This document shows positions 34,368 to 45,794 of a stretch of 64,000 nucleotides of DNA, piece by piece. A program made the translations under genes and the position numbers. Numbering within the stretch: the first letter of the stretch is position 1; every line of letters starts with the position of its first letter. The DNA is from Ulota crispa. Lineage: Eukaryota; Streptophyta; Bryopsida; Orthotrichales; Orthotrichaceae. The stretch is taken from contig OY987246.1 of assembly GCA_963920765.1 (NCBI GenBank), positions 16,736,868 through 16,800,867 on the forward strand. The letters are read 5' to 3'. Under the pieces are notes generated by a model. The model did not search any database, was not told where the DNA came from, and was given only the letters and a program-made list of their open reading frames with translations.

Positions 34368-37300
34368 ATGGCATTCGTGGCGGAGGCAGGCCACGGTCGT
34401 CTCCTCACGGGAACTGCCCTCGCTCACTCCAACCATAGGTGCAGGATTCGTGAATTAACCCTAACTTTACTCTTTCGAGCTATTAGAAATGCTCTTGGAT
34501 TGTTTGGCAGAAATTTGGCTCGAGAAGTGCAAAACAACAAGCTCTCTGATAATGCAGAAACAATCTTGACGACTTAGGTCTGTCGGTGTTTGTAGATCTT
34601 TAAGCAGTGTTGAGCTAATTTCAACTTTAGTACTGTCTAGGTGTATCTCAACTGAGATACGGTTTATTGACTTTGTAATATCAAGACGTGTATCATATCT
34701 TTCTTAGGCAGTATCGCTAGCTTGCTACTTGTTTAGCAGTGAACAGTAGCGCTCGTTCAATCAATCAGTCTGACTTCTACAAGCATATTTACGTTCGGTT
34801 GGCCTGTGCAGGTGCAGCTCACGGTTGAACATAAAGTCATGTGTTGTCAGGGGTCGAATTGGCCTCGAGAATTCGCATCAAGTAGTAAGGTCAAAGAAAA
34901 AAGCTTCTGCGCCAAGAGACTTGCCTGTGTCCTCATGGCTAGAAGGCACACCAGCTTTACCGAAGAAGAGGATTATGGATTTTACTGTAAAATGTGCTAA
35001 TCCCTCTGGCCAAAGCTTGCAACCAACAGAAAGTCCAGCGGGCTCACCTTCCGATCCTCTTAGGAAACAGTTACGATTTCGAAATTTGCCGAAGGAATTA
35101 CCTGCTAAGAATGCTCAGCCCGTAAGGAAGCCCTTACCTCCTGGACCTCCTGTCCCTTATTTTAGGAAGTCTTCTTCAGGGGTAAGACGTGGACCGTACT
35201 TGAGGCGCACTTCAGGGGAGATTGAGGCTTCTCCAGGAGCACATGAACAATCATCCGTCACCCGTTCACATACCAGTAAGGCAGTCGACTCCTCACTATC
35301 AGGACTGTCAGAGAAAATGCTTTGGTCAATGCTTAATGATTGTTCGAAGCAGCGCAACTGGCGTATCGGTCTTGATGTAAGTGATGTCATTAATCTCACA
35401 TCTCGCACTTTAGAATTTCTTCATTGTGGTGTCAAACTGAATAAACCCGCATGCTTGTGCTATGGACATGTTGCAGCTTCCTCAAATTTCAGTTTCTCTT
35501 TCAGGTGTGTGTTTTTAGATGAATGTTTGTCCACTGTGGCTTTTCTTTTATTCTATATGACCGGAGTTGAACATTCTCGGATGCTTTTGAAAGGATCTCA
35601 TTTTGCGGATGGTTTGTTCAAATCACTAAGATTTTTAGTCTACTCGCTGAATGTGTTTTACAATTTGGTGGACAGGTGTTTGCAGCCATGAAACAAGTAG
35701 AGGGGTACAAAGCCAACGTTCGTCTGTATTCCATGATCATCCGCATTCTGGCTAAAGCTAACCAACCTCAACGAGCACTTCAACTTTTCGACGAAATGCA
35801 GACCGCTAGAATTGATCCAGATGTTTACGTTTTGACGGCCCTTCTGGATGCATATGGGCGATCCGGTATGCTTGAGAAAGCAGTGTCTGTGTTCCAAAAG
35901 ATGAAAGAAACCCCTGCTTCTAAACCTAATGCTACCACATATGGTTACATGATGGCTGCATATGGACGAGCTAGACAATGGGAAAAAATTGACGCATTGT
36001 TTTGCGAAATGAGAGATATAGGTTTGAGATCACTCAGTTCCACATTTAATGTTGTAATCGGTGCCTATGGTAAAGGAGGTCTCTGGACTAAAATGGAGGA
36101 GGCATTGGATGTAATGGTTGCTTCTGGCTGTACTCCAGATACTTCCACATTCAATACGATGATTGATGCTTATGGCAAAGGCTCCCAGTACACGAGTATG
36201 GAAAGAACTTTTGAACGAATGCAGTCTGCAGGCTGTCCAGGAGACATATTAACTTACAGCTCACTCATACACGCGTATAGGAGAGCCGGTCAGTTTGAAA
36301 AGATGGAGAAGATCTTGGAACAGATGCAGATAGCAGGATGCAAGCCAGATGTAACAGCTTACAGCCTTCTTATTGATGTTTATGGCAAGAGAGGAATGCT
36401 GAAGAAAATGGAGGCGACCTTGCAGGTACGAATTAAATTTTGCTGATAGTTGTTGAGATCGGTAAAGCTTGTATATAGGATTTTCTAGCCCTGATGCATT
36501 CGTTTGATTTGCGATGTTTTAGCCGCCCATGAATACCTCTTTTCCCTCCATATATCAGTTAGAATAGACTCAATAGTAGTTTCTTGTTCTCTGAGTTGTG
36601 AATCCTAAAGGATGTTGTTGATCGAAGTAGTGGCCAAAATTAAAGATGAGTCCTCTTGGCAGATGTTAAATTGGAAAATGTCTCATCATGCTTATGGAGA
36701 GGTTCCAAATACTCCAAGTTCCCAGGTAGGTGAAAGTAGAGCTTACTGCTTTGCAACGTAAATTTCAGGAAATGCAGGAGGCTGGATGCAAAGCCAACAT
36801 TGTGACATACACAGGAATCATGGATGCTTATGGGAAAGCAGGGAAGTATGAAGAGATGGAGCGAGTCTGGAAAACTATGAAACATTTGTGTCTGCAGCCT
36901 GATTATTCTGCTTATGTTGCAACTATCAGTGCGTATGGTCGGTGTGGTATGTACGACAAGATGGAGACCAGGTTTCAAGAGCTTGAGGTTTGACCTTATA
37001 CACAGAAATCAAGCAAGTTGTCAGATTCTGCGATTATCATAAGATAAAAGCGGAACTTCATTAAACTTCTAAAAGGTTAAATTAAGGTCTGGTGCACCGA
37101 AACGGCGATTGGTTCTTATCTTGCACAAAGGCTCCATTTTAGTCTTTTGATTGCCAGTGTTCAACATTTGCCACTACGGATGCTGTAGAAGTTGATCAGT
37201 TCTAATCAAAAAAAATCTATTTATCAACCGTTGGGAGGGTATTTATCAGGAAATTTGGCCTGAAATCAGACTCGTCTGCAAACGCAGGAAGCTGCTAAGG

Positions 37301-39096
37301 AAATGCGTTTTGGCGGACCAAAGCTTGGCACGTTCGCTTACAATGTCATAATTGATGCTTATGGCAAAGGTAAACTTATCGATCACATGGAATCAACGTT
37401 GGAGGTTATGCAATCCACTGGGTACCGTCCTGACGTGATTACCTACAGGTAACTCCATCACAGCTTTTCTTATTTCTGGTTAATCGGCAGGTTAGACCTC
37501 CTGTATAATGGACTTTTCTGCGAAAGTAACATTTGCTGAAGCATCTAGCCAACAATCTGAAGAGGTTCTTCACTCACTATTGGTGTTGTATTTGTTTGCA
37601 GTGCATTAATCAACGCTTATGGAAAGGCCGAGTTACTTGAGAGGATGGATTCCACTTACGTGATGATGCGCGTGAAGGGAGTATCTCCAAATGAACATAC
37701 TTACAGTGCATTAATCGACGGGTATGGAAAGCTAGGAAAGGTGGAAAAGGCTGAAGCTGTATTAGAAGAGATGATCAAGGCCGGGATCAAGATGAATGTG
37801 GTTGCTTGCACGTCCATCATCAATGCGTACGGCAGCGCAAGGAGGTTCCAGGTAGGTCAACTATTCGAACAGAAACAGCAGTGCTTTTCTGCAGAAAGGT
37901 AGAGATATTCTCGTTGCGCGTTGTCTGATTACAAATGAGGTTGTGCATGGTTATCTCAGGACATGGCAGCGAGGTTCTTTGCTTTGAAGGTAACTGGAAT
38001 GGATCCGAGCTGCGAAACCATTGGTGTTCTGCTCACTGCTCTGTGCTCTTGCCGCTTGCACAAGGAAGTTTCAGCACTTCTGGATTGCATCCAGAGTTGT
38101 AAGAAGTTTGCAGTAATTGCATGGCTACTGGAGGAGAGAGAGGAGATCCAGGGTAGCAGATCTTTATGGGTTGAAGCCACTACTCTGTTTGATGCATTAC
38201 AGTCAGAAGGGACTGCATCAAGGTTAATTTTATATGATTCGTTAGTTGAAGCACTTTGGTGTTTTGGATGGAGAGGTCGTGCATGGAAGGTGCTCACGGC
38301 TGGACGTGAACGAAGCGTATTTCCCCAAGCAAGGGTAGTGGCCGACGAGGAGCTCCTGCTAGACCTGCATCTTCTCTCTGTAAACGTAGCTCAAGTGATG
38401 CTCGTTTCTTGGCTTTCCGAAATGGAATCCACGTGCATCAAAGAAGATACTCCTTATGAACAGGTGCGTCCTCTGGTCCTTGCTGTCTGCCAAGGGATCT
38501 CCTTTTTTGTTTTTTCGAATTTACATCCAAGGCTCATCATTTCTAAATCTTCTTTCCTACGGTCAGTAGTTAGCTAATAGAAATCCTCTAGACTTATGAG
38601 TGTCTGTACTCACTTTGAATCGTTTTGTAATTCTCACGTTTTATTTCCGGGCTAGACTTCACTAATATCACTCTGACTGAATACCAAATTCAAATAGGAT
38701 ATCTCTCTAATTTTCATGCTACATGTGAAGTCCTCTGGATGTCTAGACGTCTGCTTGTTCTCTTTCTCAGCCATTCGAGCAAGGTAAACGTTTTCTTTAT
38801 GCGAAAGTATGAGAGCCTAGATGGTAAGTCAATCGAGTGTATTTGTGCAGGTTACTGTAATAACTGGGTGGGGAAGGCGGAGTAGAATAGAGGGCGATTC
38901 TCCTCTGAAGGCAGCTGTTACCTCAAGACTGGCATCCATGCACAGTCCGTTCAGGATTCCGCGGGAGAATGCAGGACGTTTTGTGGCACCTGTCAACCAG
39001 GTCTGTGGATGGCTGTCAACAGAGCGACTGAGTAGTCATCTTTCCCTAGAAGATGTTGAAGTCCCGGGTCCGAGCCACTTGATTTCAAAAGCGTAG
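34368..39096 (+). CDS. P-class PPR protein with C-terminal SMR domain
   Basis: Probably a plastid or mitochondrial RNA-binding/gene-expression factor. Exons: 34368-34438, 34818-35376, 35676-36425, 36769-36987, 37288-37448, 37602-37851, 37960-38463 and 38851-39096, all GT-AG and all phase-compatible. They give 919 codons without a stop. The N-terminal ~110 residues are basic and Ser/Ala/Pro-rich, like a transit peptide. About 13 tandem 35-residue PPR motifs follow, most with the phrase DAYGKxG between helices (for example FNTMIDAYGKGSQYTSMER), plus a partial fourteenth. After a linker (LWVEATTLFDAL, ALWCFGWRGRAWKVL) comes an SMR domain with LDLHLLSVNVAQ and, in the last exon, VTVITGWGRRSRIEGDSPLK. 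Length and C-terminal layout resemble the group that includes GUN1, pTAC2 and SVR7; the SMR tail (MHSPFRIP..GRF.AP.....WL) is closest to GUN1 as I remember it. Orthology is not proven, so no symbol is given. The exon 1 / exon 2 junction is the least certain. Confidence 0.88.
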
Positions 39097-39660
39097 TCGG
39101 CTATAGTTGCAGCTTCACTTGCCCATGCAAACGCAACCAGAATCCTCTCATCGTACCCCGAACAAGGAGGTATGTCGATCTTCAGGCGTAACATCTTGCC
39201 TGTTATTTGTTGTTTGCAATGAAGAAGGCATTTAAAGCTTGGACATAGTTTAGGATGTACTTGTCCTTATCAGAGAGTTCCTGTTGGCTGATCGCACCGC
39301 CTTGTGGCTGTTCTCTGTCTGAGAGCACTCTGAATGTGGCAGTTTCTTTCTGCTTCTTTATTAATTGTTGAGAATACTGCTTTTATGTTCTTTCAGTGTG
39401 ATATCTCACGAATGGTAGTCACATTTCCTAACGTTTGAATTCTGTTCGCAGGGTCAGAAGGAGATGATCGATCGATACTGTACTCGGTATGGTTATCTAC
39501 GGCGGCTAGCGTGGTCTGAATCGGAATCACTGAACGATCCTGCGCTGGTACAGTATCCTCTCATTTATATAGAGTTGGATAGAAACAAAGCTGAAAGTTG
39601 GTGAACCCTGTAATATAATAGTTAGGCAATTTATGGGAGGCTAGACTGTAGGAGAGTAAC
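39097..39660 (+). other. Probable 3' UTR with intron, PPR-SMR gene
   Basis: After the stop there is a good donor (ACAAGGAG/GTATGTCG, about 39170) and an acceptor (TCTGTTCGCAG/GGTCAGAAG, about 39451). The downstream piece reads GQKEMIDRYCTRYGYLRRLA in one frame, so it could instead be an alternative coding exon. Without transcript data I treat it as a spliced 3' untranslated region. Confidence 0.4.
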
Positions 39661-40012
39661 CAGGGAACTCCTGTATGAATGCTCATAAAACAAGTCTTTC
39701 TGTGTGTACCACGCAGCAGTATGTACTCCCCTTTCAGTTTTTTTTGTTCACCTTTATTGGAATAACCTTTTCATCCTATTCAGCTGTGTCCTTTCAAATG
39801 CTCGGTAGTACAGGGCCGGAGCTGTACCTTCCAATAATTGCCCATTATAATGTCACATATCACGATCATAAGACGCAAGTTGCAGGAGCAATTGTCCAAT
39901 TAGTACCGGTACGACACTCAACCCTCTGCATGTGTTGCTTATTTGACATGGGGAAGCAGTCCAATAATGTATCTAAACATGGTAAATTGTGAAATATATT
40001 TCAGAAAATGTA

Positions 40013-40830
40013 TAGTTCCTGGAAGTAATGTTACGTAATCCATGTTTTGGCATTCTAAACAAGTTTGTGTAACAAAAAATATAAATGGTATTCAACCTCA
40101 TATTATTGGTATTTGATTCTCATGCAATCCCAATCAACCATACCAAATTTTGGTTACTAAAAACCAAAATCCTACTTTTGGAAAAAAATTTGTGTCAAGA
40201 ACTTGGTTGTACAAGAAAGTTGATTAAAACACATTGGTGATGAATTTTTGAGATTTGATTGCATGGATATATATGTAAAAGACATTCATACGTTCTTTAA
40301 AAAGTTCAAAATTGTCAATAGAGATTTGAATGCTAGGGTGATCATGACCAAATTTAGTAAACTAAATATCTCTATTTTTTAATTAGCTTTTGGCAAAATA
40401 AACATACCATCATACTCAAAAGTACAAATTTAATCATAATGATTGGGTCAATTAGCACAATTTAATTACTATAAAGAATTATCTTGTCTTACTAACTTCG
40501 GTCATGATCACGCTAGCATTCAAATCTTTATTGATGGATATTGAACTTTTTGAAGTTGTTTGTTACAAGGAAAAATGTGCTTATGAATGTCTTCTACATA
40601 TCCATGCAATCAAATCTCAAAAATTCATCACCAATGTGTTTTAACCAACTTTCTTGTAAAACCAAGATCTAAATAGGATTTTGGATTTTAGTAACCAAAA
40701 TTTGGTATGGTTGATTGGAATTACATGAGAATCAAATACCAACAATATGAGATTGAAATACCATTTATATTTTTTGTTACACAAAAGTGTTTGGAATGCC
40801 AAAACATGGATTATTACTTCCAAGTACTAT
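40013..40830. mobile_element. Long-TIR element, arms about 350 bp
   Basis: The left arm begins ATAGTTCCTGGAAGTAAT (40012) and the right arm ends ATTACTTCCAAGTACTAT (40830). The arms pair nearly continuously inward: CATGTTTTGGCATTC with GAATGCCAAAACATG, AATTTGGTATGGTTGATTGG, and GATTTGAATGCTAG.GTGATC. The loop is about 40365-40485 and has no coding content. Long terminal inverted repeats suggest a Mutator-like or foldback element. Clear target duplications are not seen. It lies about 0.4 kb after the probable end of the PPR-SMR transcript. Confidence 0.85.
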
Positions 40831-40867
40831 AAATGCCAAAACATGGATTATTACTTCCAAGTACTAT
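40794..40867 (+). repeat. Tandem duplication of the element's right tip
   Basis: The last 37 bases of the long-TIR element (ATGCCAAAACATGG...TTCCAAGTACTAT) occur twice head to tail, at 40794-40830 and 40831-40867, with one base changed. The outer copy lies beyond the terminus that pairs with the left arm. Confidence 0.85.
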
Positions 40868-40869
40868 GA

Positions 40870-42640
40870 AGTTACTTAGTGTTTTATAAAGATTTAAAAG
40901 GGTTAAACACTAATATCCTGCTTCACCACCCTATTTACGGTTTGTTCACACTTAGTGTTAGGAGGGGTATTAGCAATATGAATGCAGTCTATAACTGTGT
41001 CCAAATGCATTTAATTTTCCTACTACCCTTAGCAAATAATTAATTTGGTAAGGACAAAAAGTAACTTGAGTCGAAAGCAAATTAGTCGATTCTGAAGTGA
41101 TTTACATTAGACAGCACCTGCAGGGCTATCACGATAAAAACTCTCTTTCTACAGCCAAAGACAATCACCCCGTCTTTTCAAGAGCAAACTGCAGCTGCAG
41201 GTGCAACAAGCGTAATTTTCACCATCAAGCCAAAACGGTGCGTTGTAAAAAACCCAAGTTCAGAAAAAATAGCTCTCAAAGATTCCATCATAATGTTATT
41301 GCAAAGTTGCTAAGATGCAAAAGCGTTAAAACGCACTTAATGCCTCAAGCACTCTAATGTAAGAGCACCGCCAAAGAATAAGTCAAACTGCCAACGTGGA
41401 CTTCAAGAGCATAATCTCTTGCAAATCCGCTCTAGCAAGAATGGATGACCAAAATTTCTCCGATTCCACTCACTAGTGTAAATCAGGAATTTGTTGTTGA
41501 TTTTGAGCCTAGAGAAGCAACAAAGATAGTATACACTACACTATATGAGAATCAAATTTACAATACTAAGTTGCTTACAAAAAGGGTTGTTACTTTTGTG
41601 GGTAACCTTCACAAAAGAGGACGCCGCTTCTTGATTTGCGTCTGATGTTGACCTAATGTTTCTGTGTTTCGCTTAGCCTAACAAGGGTGTCTCCACTTAG
41701 TTGAGTTCACAGAACCAAAGCTTTCATTCATCTGAAGCATTTTCCATTGACCTGGAGATAAGACAAAAACACGTGAAAGTAAGAAATCAGGCAAGAAAAC
41801 AGTTGGAATATGTAAATCCTTTTAAAGATATTCCTTATCCATTTGACCTTCATGACTCCTAGTTCTTTATATCGTGCAAGCCACAAATGAGCCACATGGC
41901 AAAAACTCCTGTAGACTAAAGGTGCACTTACACTTAGTGATAAGAACAGTGTTAACAAATTGATCTAACCCAAAGGTGGTACCAACATGCATCGTAAGAA
42001 ATTCCTACATTCTCCAATACCGTAGAATGCTACCTTGAGCACATGTGCACATGGTTCTTTACATATCTACGAACCAAATAGAATTCAAAGCCCAAATCTA
42101 CACAAAGAAGAAAATCTCCCAAATGGTACCAGCCAACTATAAAACCTGACAACCTCGATGACATAACGCTATATTTGATATTTATGGTGTGATTTATTTA
42201 TAACTAGTATACTTAAGGTGTTCCAGTAACCACCGTATTTTCAGTTTAAGTCCGAAATTCATGTTGAAATCTCGATTTCATGGTCAGTACTATTTACTAA
42301 AATTCTCAACCCTTGGCTAGATCAAAATTGGCATAAACTAAAGGGCGTCACATTTGTGCACAACCCCATTTCTATCTTATTAGGACTTTCAACAAACTAC
42401 TAGAACACTTAACTCATCAAGTATTGTCACCTAATCCTCCGTTCTTAGGAATATTAAAAAGACCTATCAACGACTGAAAAATATAACCTTTCCTAAATCC
42501 ACCATTCAGAGGTCTCAACATAATGGCTACCCAAATCATAAAACATTAGCAACGTGTAATTCAACACCATTCATAAAGATGGTGCAGTTTGCATGGAGAA
42601 CTGCAGTAAAGCTGATCATCCAACCCTCCATGATTAGTGC
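40870..42640. other. Gene-free intergenic stretch
   Basis: No recognisable protein or repeat is seen. A slightly less AT-rich island at about 41090-41640 contains short frames without family features; a non-coding transcript or old exon cannot be excluded. Confidence 0.4.
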
Positions 42641-43120
42641 AAAAATTAGAACAAAAGGCAATAGAAATGAAGTGCAAGTCTCCATAACTAGTACAAAAAT
42701 TAGAAGAAAAAAAAAAGCAATAGAAATGAAGCACAAGCCATAACTAGTGCAAAAGTTGGACGAGAATGTAGGGCAAGCCTCCATAACTAGTGCAAAAATT
42801 GGAAAAAAAAAGGCAATAGAAATGAAGCGCAAGTCTCCACACCTAGTGCAAAAATTAGAAGCAAAAAAAGCAACCATAACTAGTGCAAAAGTTGGAAGAA
42901 AAAAAGGCAATAGAAATGAAGCACAAGCTTCCGTAACTAGTAGTGCAAGTCTCCACAACTAGTAAAAAGGGTGGAACAAAAAAAGGCAATAGAAATGAAG
43001 TGCATATTTTCATAGCTAGTGCCGAAGTTCAAAGCAAAAAACGCAATAGAAATGAAGTGCAAATCTCCATAACTAGTGCAAAACTTAGAAGAAAAAAATG
43101 CAGTAGAAATGAAGTGCAAG
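42640..43120 (+). repeat. Minisatellite, about 58-bp unit, 8-9 copies
   Basis: Imperfect units read GCAATAGAAATGAAGYGCAA, then GTCTCCATAACTAGTGCAAA, then AATTAGAAGAAAAAAA. Copies start near 42658, 42717, 42772 (short), 42811, 42869 (short), 42907, 42987, 43042 and 43101. Several units have lost about 20 bp. The array begins 58 bp beyond the stop of the minus-strand secreted-protein ORF. It keeps both strands partly open, giving spurious frames. Confidence 0.92.
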
Positions 43121-43177
43121 GGACCAGGGAAGAAGGATTAGAAAGGAGCAATTTTTTGTGTAGAAAAATGCAAGCGC

Positions 43178-43630
43178 TCACCATAGCAACAAATCCGAGG
43201 AGCGCTCCGGCTGAACATGCTCGTGGAAGTGGACATACTGATGATGCGGCGTCTCATCCAAAGCGAAGAACAGAAATGTGTCATTAATATCCACCGACAC
43301 AGAGTGTCCGGCGCCAGAGGAGCTCTGCGGCAGCAGCTTATCAATGGTGGCCGCGGCATGCTCGCCGTCCTTGAGCGTCACCACGCACGCCTGATCGCTT
43401 CGGGACAGCGGAATGGAGAATGTGGAGCCCGCTTCCAAGCGCTTCTCCGGATGATCCTCGCAGCTGATCGTCGCCTGCATCCCCGAATAGTTGAAGAAAT
43501 CCAACGTCGGACCCGATTGCTTCTCCATCGCCGCCACTCTCATTACTACCGACAGCCACATCAGCACCAGCATCATCCCCGCCATGGATCGTTGCATCGT
43601 AAACATCGTCAACATCGAACTAGCTTCCAT
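43178..43630 (-). CDS. Putative small secreted protein, 150 aa
   Basis: This is an intact frame with clearly higher G+C than its surroundings. The N terminus has a hydrophobic signal-like core (MAGMMLVLMWLSVVMRVAA) followed by a polar mature part, with only two cysteines (ISCEDH and DQACVV) that could pair. The C-terminal half is His- and acid-rich (ETPHHQYVHFHEHVQPE). I do not recognise the domain. Starts at 43630, 43615, 43606 or 43597 are possible; the shortest places the hydrophobic core nearest the N terminus. The last codons include a strong splice donor (CTATG/GTGAGC at 43182/43181), so the true protein may continue in a downstream exon that would lie across the minisatellite. Confidence 0.55.
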   Translation of the reverse strand: MEASSMLTMFTMQRSMAGMMLVLMWLSVVMRVAAMEKQSGPTLDFFNYSGMQATISCEDHPEKRLEAGSTFSIPLSRSDQACVVTLKDGEHAAATIDKLLPQSSSGAGHSVSVDINDTFLFFALDETPHHQYVHFHEHVQPERSSDLLLW

Positions 43631-44095
43631 TCAAAGGCCTTGATCACTACCGCCAATTCGACAAAACGGGGAAATGCTCAAACAAGCTTGGAAAACATCA
43701 ACCTGTCCTATCAACAATCTGACAAAGAGAAGTGGGTTGAAAGCACCTAGTATTTAACAACAGTGAGGTCCTGAGAGAAAAGGAGCTTCCAGTCGAAGAC
43801 CTTGATCACTACCGCCAATTCGACAAACCGGGGAAATGCTCAAACAAGCTTGCAAAACAACTTGCTTTATCGACAATCTGACTAAAAAAAGTGGCTTGAA
43901 AAGCAGCACGAGAAACTAGTTATCTAGCAACATCGAACTTAGCTTCCGGTCAAAGGCCTTGATCACTACCGCTAATTCGACAAAATGGGGAATGCTCAAA
44001 CGAGCTTGCCAAACAACAACCTGTCTAACTAGCAATCTGACAAAAAAGAAAGTGGCTTGAAAAGTAGCACGAGAAACTAGTTATCTAACAAGAGC
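43609..44095 (-). repeat. Three-copy tandem duplication, about 160 bp
   Basis: The phrase CTTGATCACTACCGCCAATT followed by CGACAAA..GGGGAAATGCTC and AACAAGCTTG begins at 43639, 43801 and 43958, so spacing is 162 and 157 bp. Copies 1 and 3 share the preceding AACATCGAACT.AGCTTCC. Copy 1 overlaps the first codons of the secreted-protein ORF: the plus-strand CTTCCAT that encodes its first ATG is CTTCCGG in copy 3. The repeats therefore form the immediate 5' region of that gene. Confidence 0.9.
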
Positions 44096-44099
44096 GAAA

Positions 44100-45099
44100 T
44101 GGTAAGAGATAGGAGCCCTTTCCAAGGCGGGACGAACGAGGCAAAGAAACGATGGCGTTTGGGTTCACCATGTCCGGTTCAAATTTCAAAAAAGTGACCG
44201 CTCGGTTTTTAACGTACAGCTTGCGATCGAAGCGTCTCAGCCGTTACGCAAATGCAATGGAAACGATGAACCCTATAGAGCTGTGGGTGGTGGTAATACG
44301 AAGACATGCAGTTGTTGTGACGGCGGGCCAAGGTTAACTAACGAGGGCAGATACGATAATGGCTTTCCTTGAGGATTTTTTGACCTATCTCCACTGCGAT
44401 GTCGATCACCAACACTAATGTATGAAAACCTAACTGACTCGTGTAAACCCCAGATAAGCTAAGCAATCGTCAAGCACTGCAGCAACATCACAACAACGAA
44501 AGATAAACAACTACTTGCAAATGCTGCACGTCTGTTCTAACGAACACACGAGGTTGAATATGGGGTGCTAAATTTGACACTTGGGAGTTGGTTGCGGAGG
44601 AGAAGGGGAAGAGAACTCGGAGTGGTGAGGGAGTCGATGTGACTGCACCTGTGAGTGGCGACTATGGCGACTGTGAGGAGCTAGAAAGGCGGGTGAGCGG
44701 ACAGCTGCCGACAAGAGAGAGAGCGAGAAAGCGGTGCAAGAGGGTGTGCCGCAAAGGCATACTTTATAAATCTCGCCGCATGGGAAGGGGGGGCGACAGT
44801 ATTTTGAGGACCGTTTTTTTTTTCTCTCTCCCCCGATCGGAGGCGACGATGCGGTCGAGAGAGAGCGAGCGCGAGACTGCGAGAGTGCTCTGCCGCTGCT
44901 GCAGCTTTTCTGGTGATGGCTGATGAGTGGGCGCCTCGTAAGCTGCTGCTGCAGCTCCAGGATGGCTGAGTTTACTGCACATAACTGACGTTGATGTGGG
45001 GCCCGGGTAGAAAAGCTCATGTTTTTTCCAAATAATGGTAAATTTTTGTTGTTCAATTGTGTCCTTCTCTCGGTTTGAGGCAGGGTTTTTGAATCCAAA
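44100..45099. other. G+C-rich intergenic island, no clear gene
   Basis: From about 44100 to 45010 base composition rises, with purine-rich AGAGAGAGCGAG and pyrimidine-rich CTCTCTCCCCC tracts. Frames on both strands are long (44588-44923 plus, 45113-44568 minus) but Arg/Ser-rich and without motifs, as expected from composition. It could be a promoter and 5' untranslated region of an unseen gene. Confidence 0.4.
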
Positions 45100-45408
45100 T
45101 AAGGTAGGAGCACCCATAAACGTCAAATTAAGGGTTTTGAATATGATGACTATTAACAAAGTTATAGGATCTTATTAGGAATAGAAAAAAAAATGAGTTT
45201 GCACTTTCAAATGTATTATTTGGATACCGTGAGAATAAGTTGTGAATTTTTAAAGAGAAAATTGCCATTGCACCCATAATCAACACTAAGGTTTCATGTT
45301 CACATATTGTACATCCTTGTCATTACATCTATTCATTTCTACAGATTTTCCAAGATTTCAAAGGTGACGGTTTTGGGGACACTAACGCTTATGGGTGTTC
45401 CTACCTTA
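45100..45408 (-). mobile_element. TAAGGTAGGA-terminus MITE with 10-bp flanking repeat
   Basis: The left end TAAGGTAGGAGCACCCATAA and the right end TTATGGGTGTTCCTACCTTA are inverted. The flanks TGAATCCAAA (45090-45099) and TGAATTCAAA (45409-45418) are direct repeats with one mismatch. A target duplication of 9-10 bp points to a Mutator-like element. The interior matches 60086-60405 in opposite orientation (CAACACTAAGGTTTCATGTT against AACATGAAATCTTAGTGTTG). No ORF of note. Confidence 0.82.
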
Positions 45409-45794
45409 TGAATTCAAAATTTTTAGTCAATCTTGTAATGGTATATATCTATCTAAACTCTCACATTTTTTGACTTGTTAAAAAACAAGGGTTTTTGACC
45501 TAGTCCCACATTGACATGTGTGTAGGGTTGGGGTTAGATGGCATGCCATATGGTGGGACTTGAGATGCAAAATCCCATCATTTTTACAAACCGAGGTAAG
45601 AGCAAGGAAAGAGTAATAATTTGCCCCCCTATGTTGGTATTTGTTCAATGATATCCTCCTCCACAATTCTAGCTTGAACAAGGATTTTGAATCCAAATCT
45701 GAATTCAAAATTCTCTAACTCAATCTCATCATATATATCTAAATGCTCACATTTTCTGTGAGGTAAAAAAGCTAAAAAAATTCTACTTTGGCCC

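Noticed and set aside
34092-34436. 114-codon minus-strand ORF
   Set aside because: It overlaps PPR-SMR exon 1 and its 5' region antisense, with no family features.
42536-42958. 140-codon minus-strand ORF with repeated LHFISIAFF-type peptide
   Set aside because: It comes from the roughly 58-bp minisatellite. Repeat units differ by indels, so the open frame is incidental.
43217-43750. 177-codon plus-strand ORF rich in Arg and His
   Set aside because: It is antisense to the signal-peptide ORF on the minus strand and runs into the tandem repeat. Its composition is the mirror of a G+C-rich gene.
44568-45113. 181-codon minus-strand ORF and overlapping plus ORF
   Set aside because: Both come from a purine/pyrimidine-skewed G+C-rich island. 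There is no motif, no signal and no consistent splice pattern.
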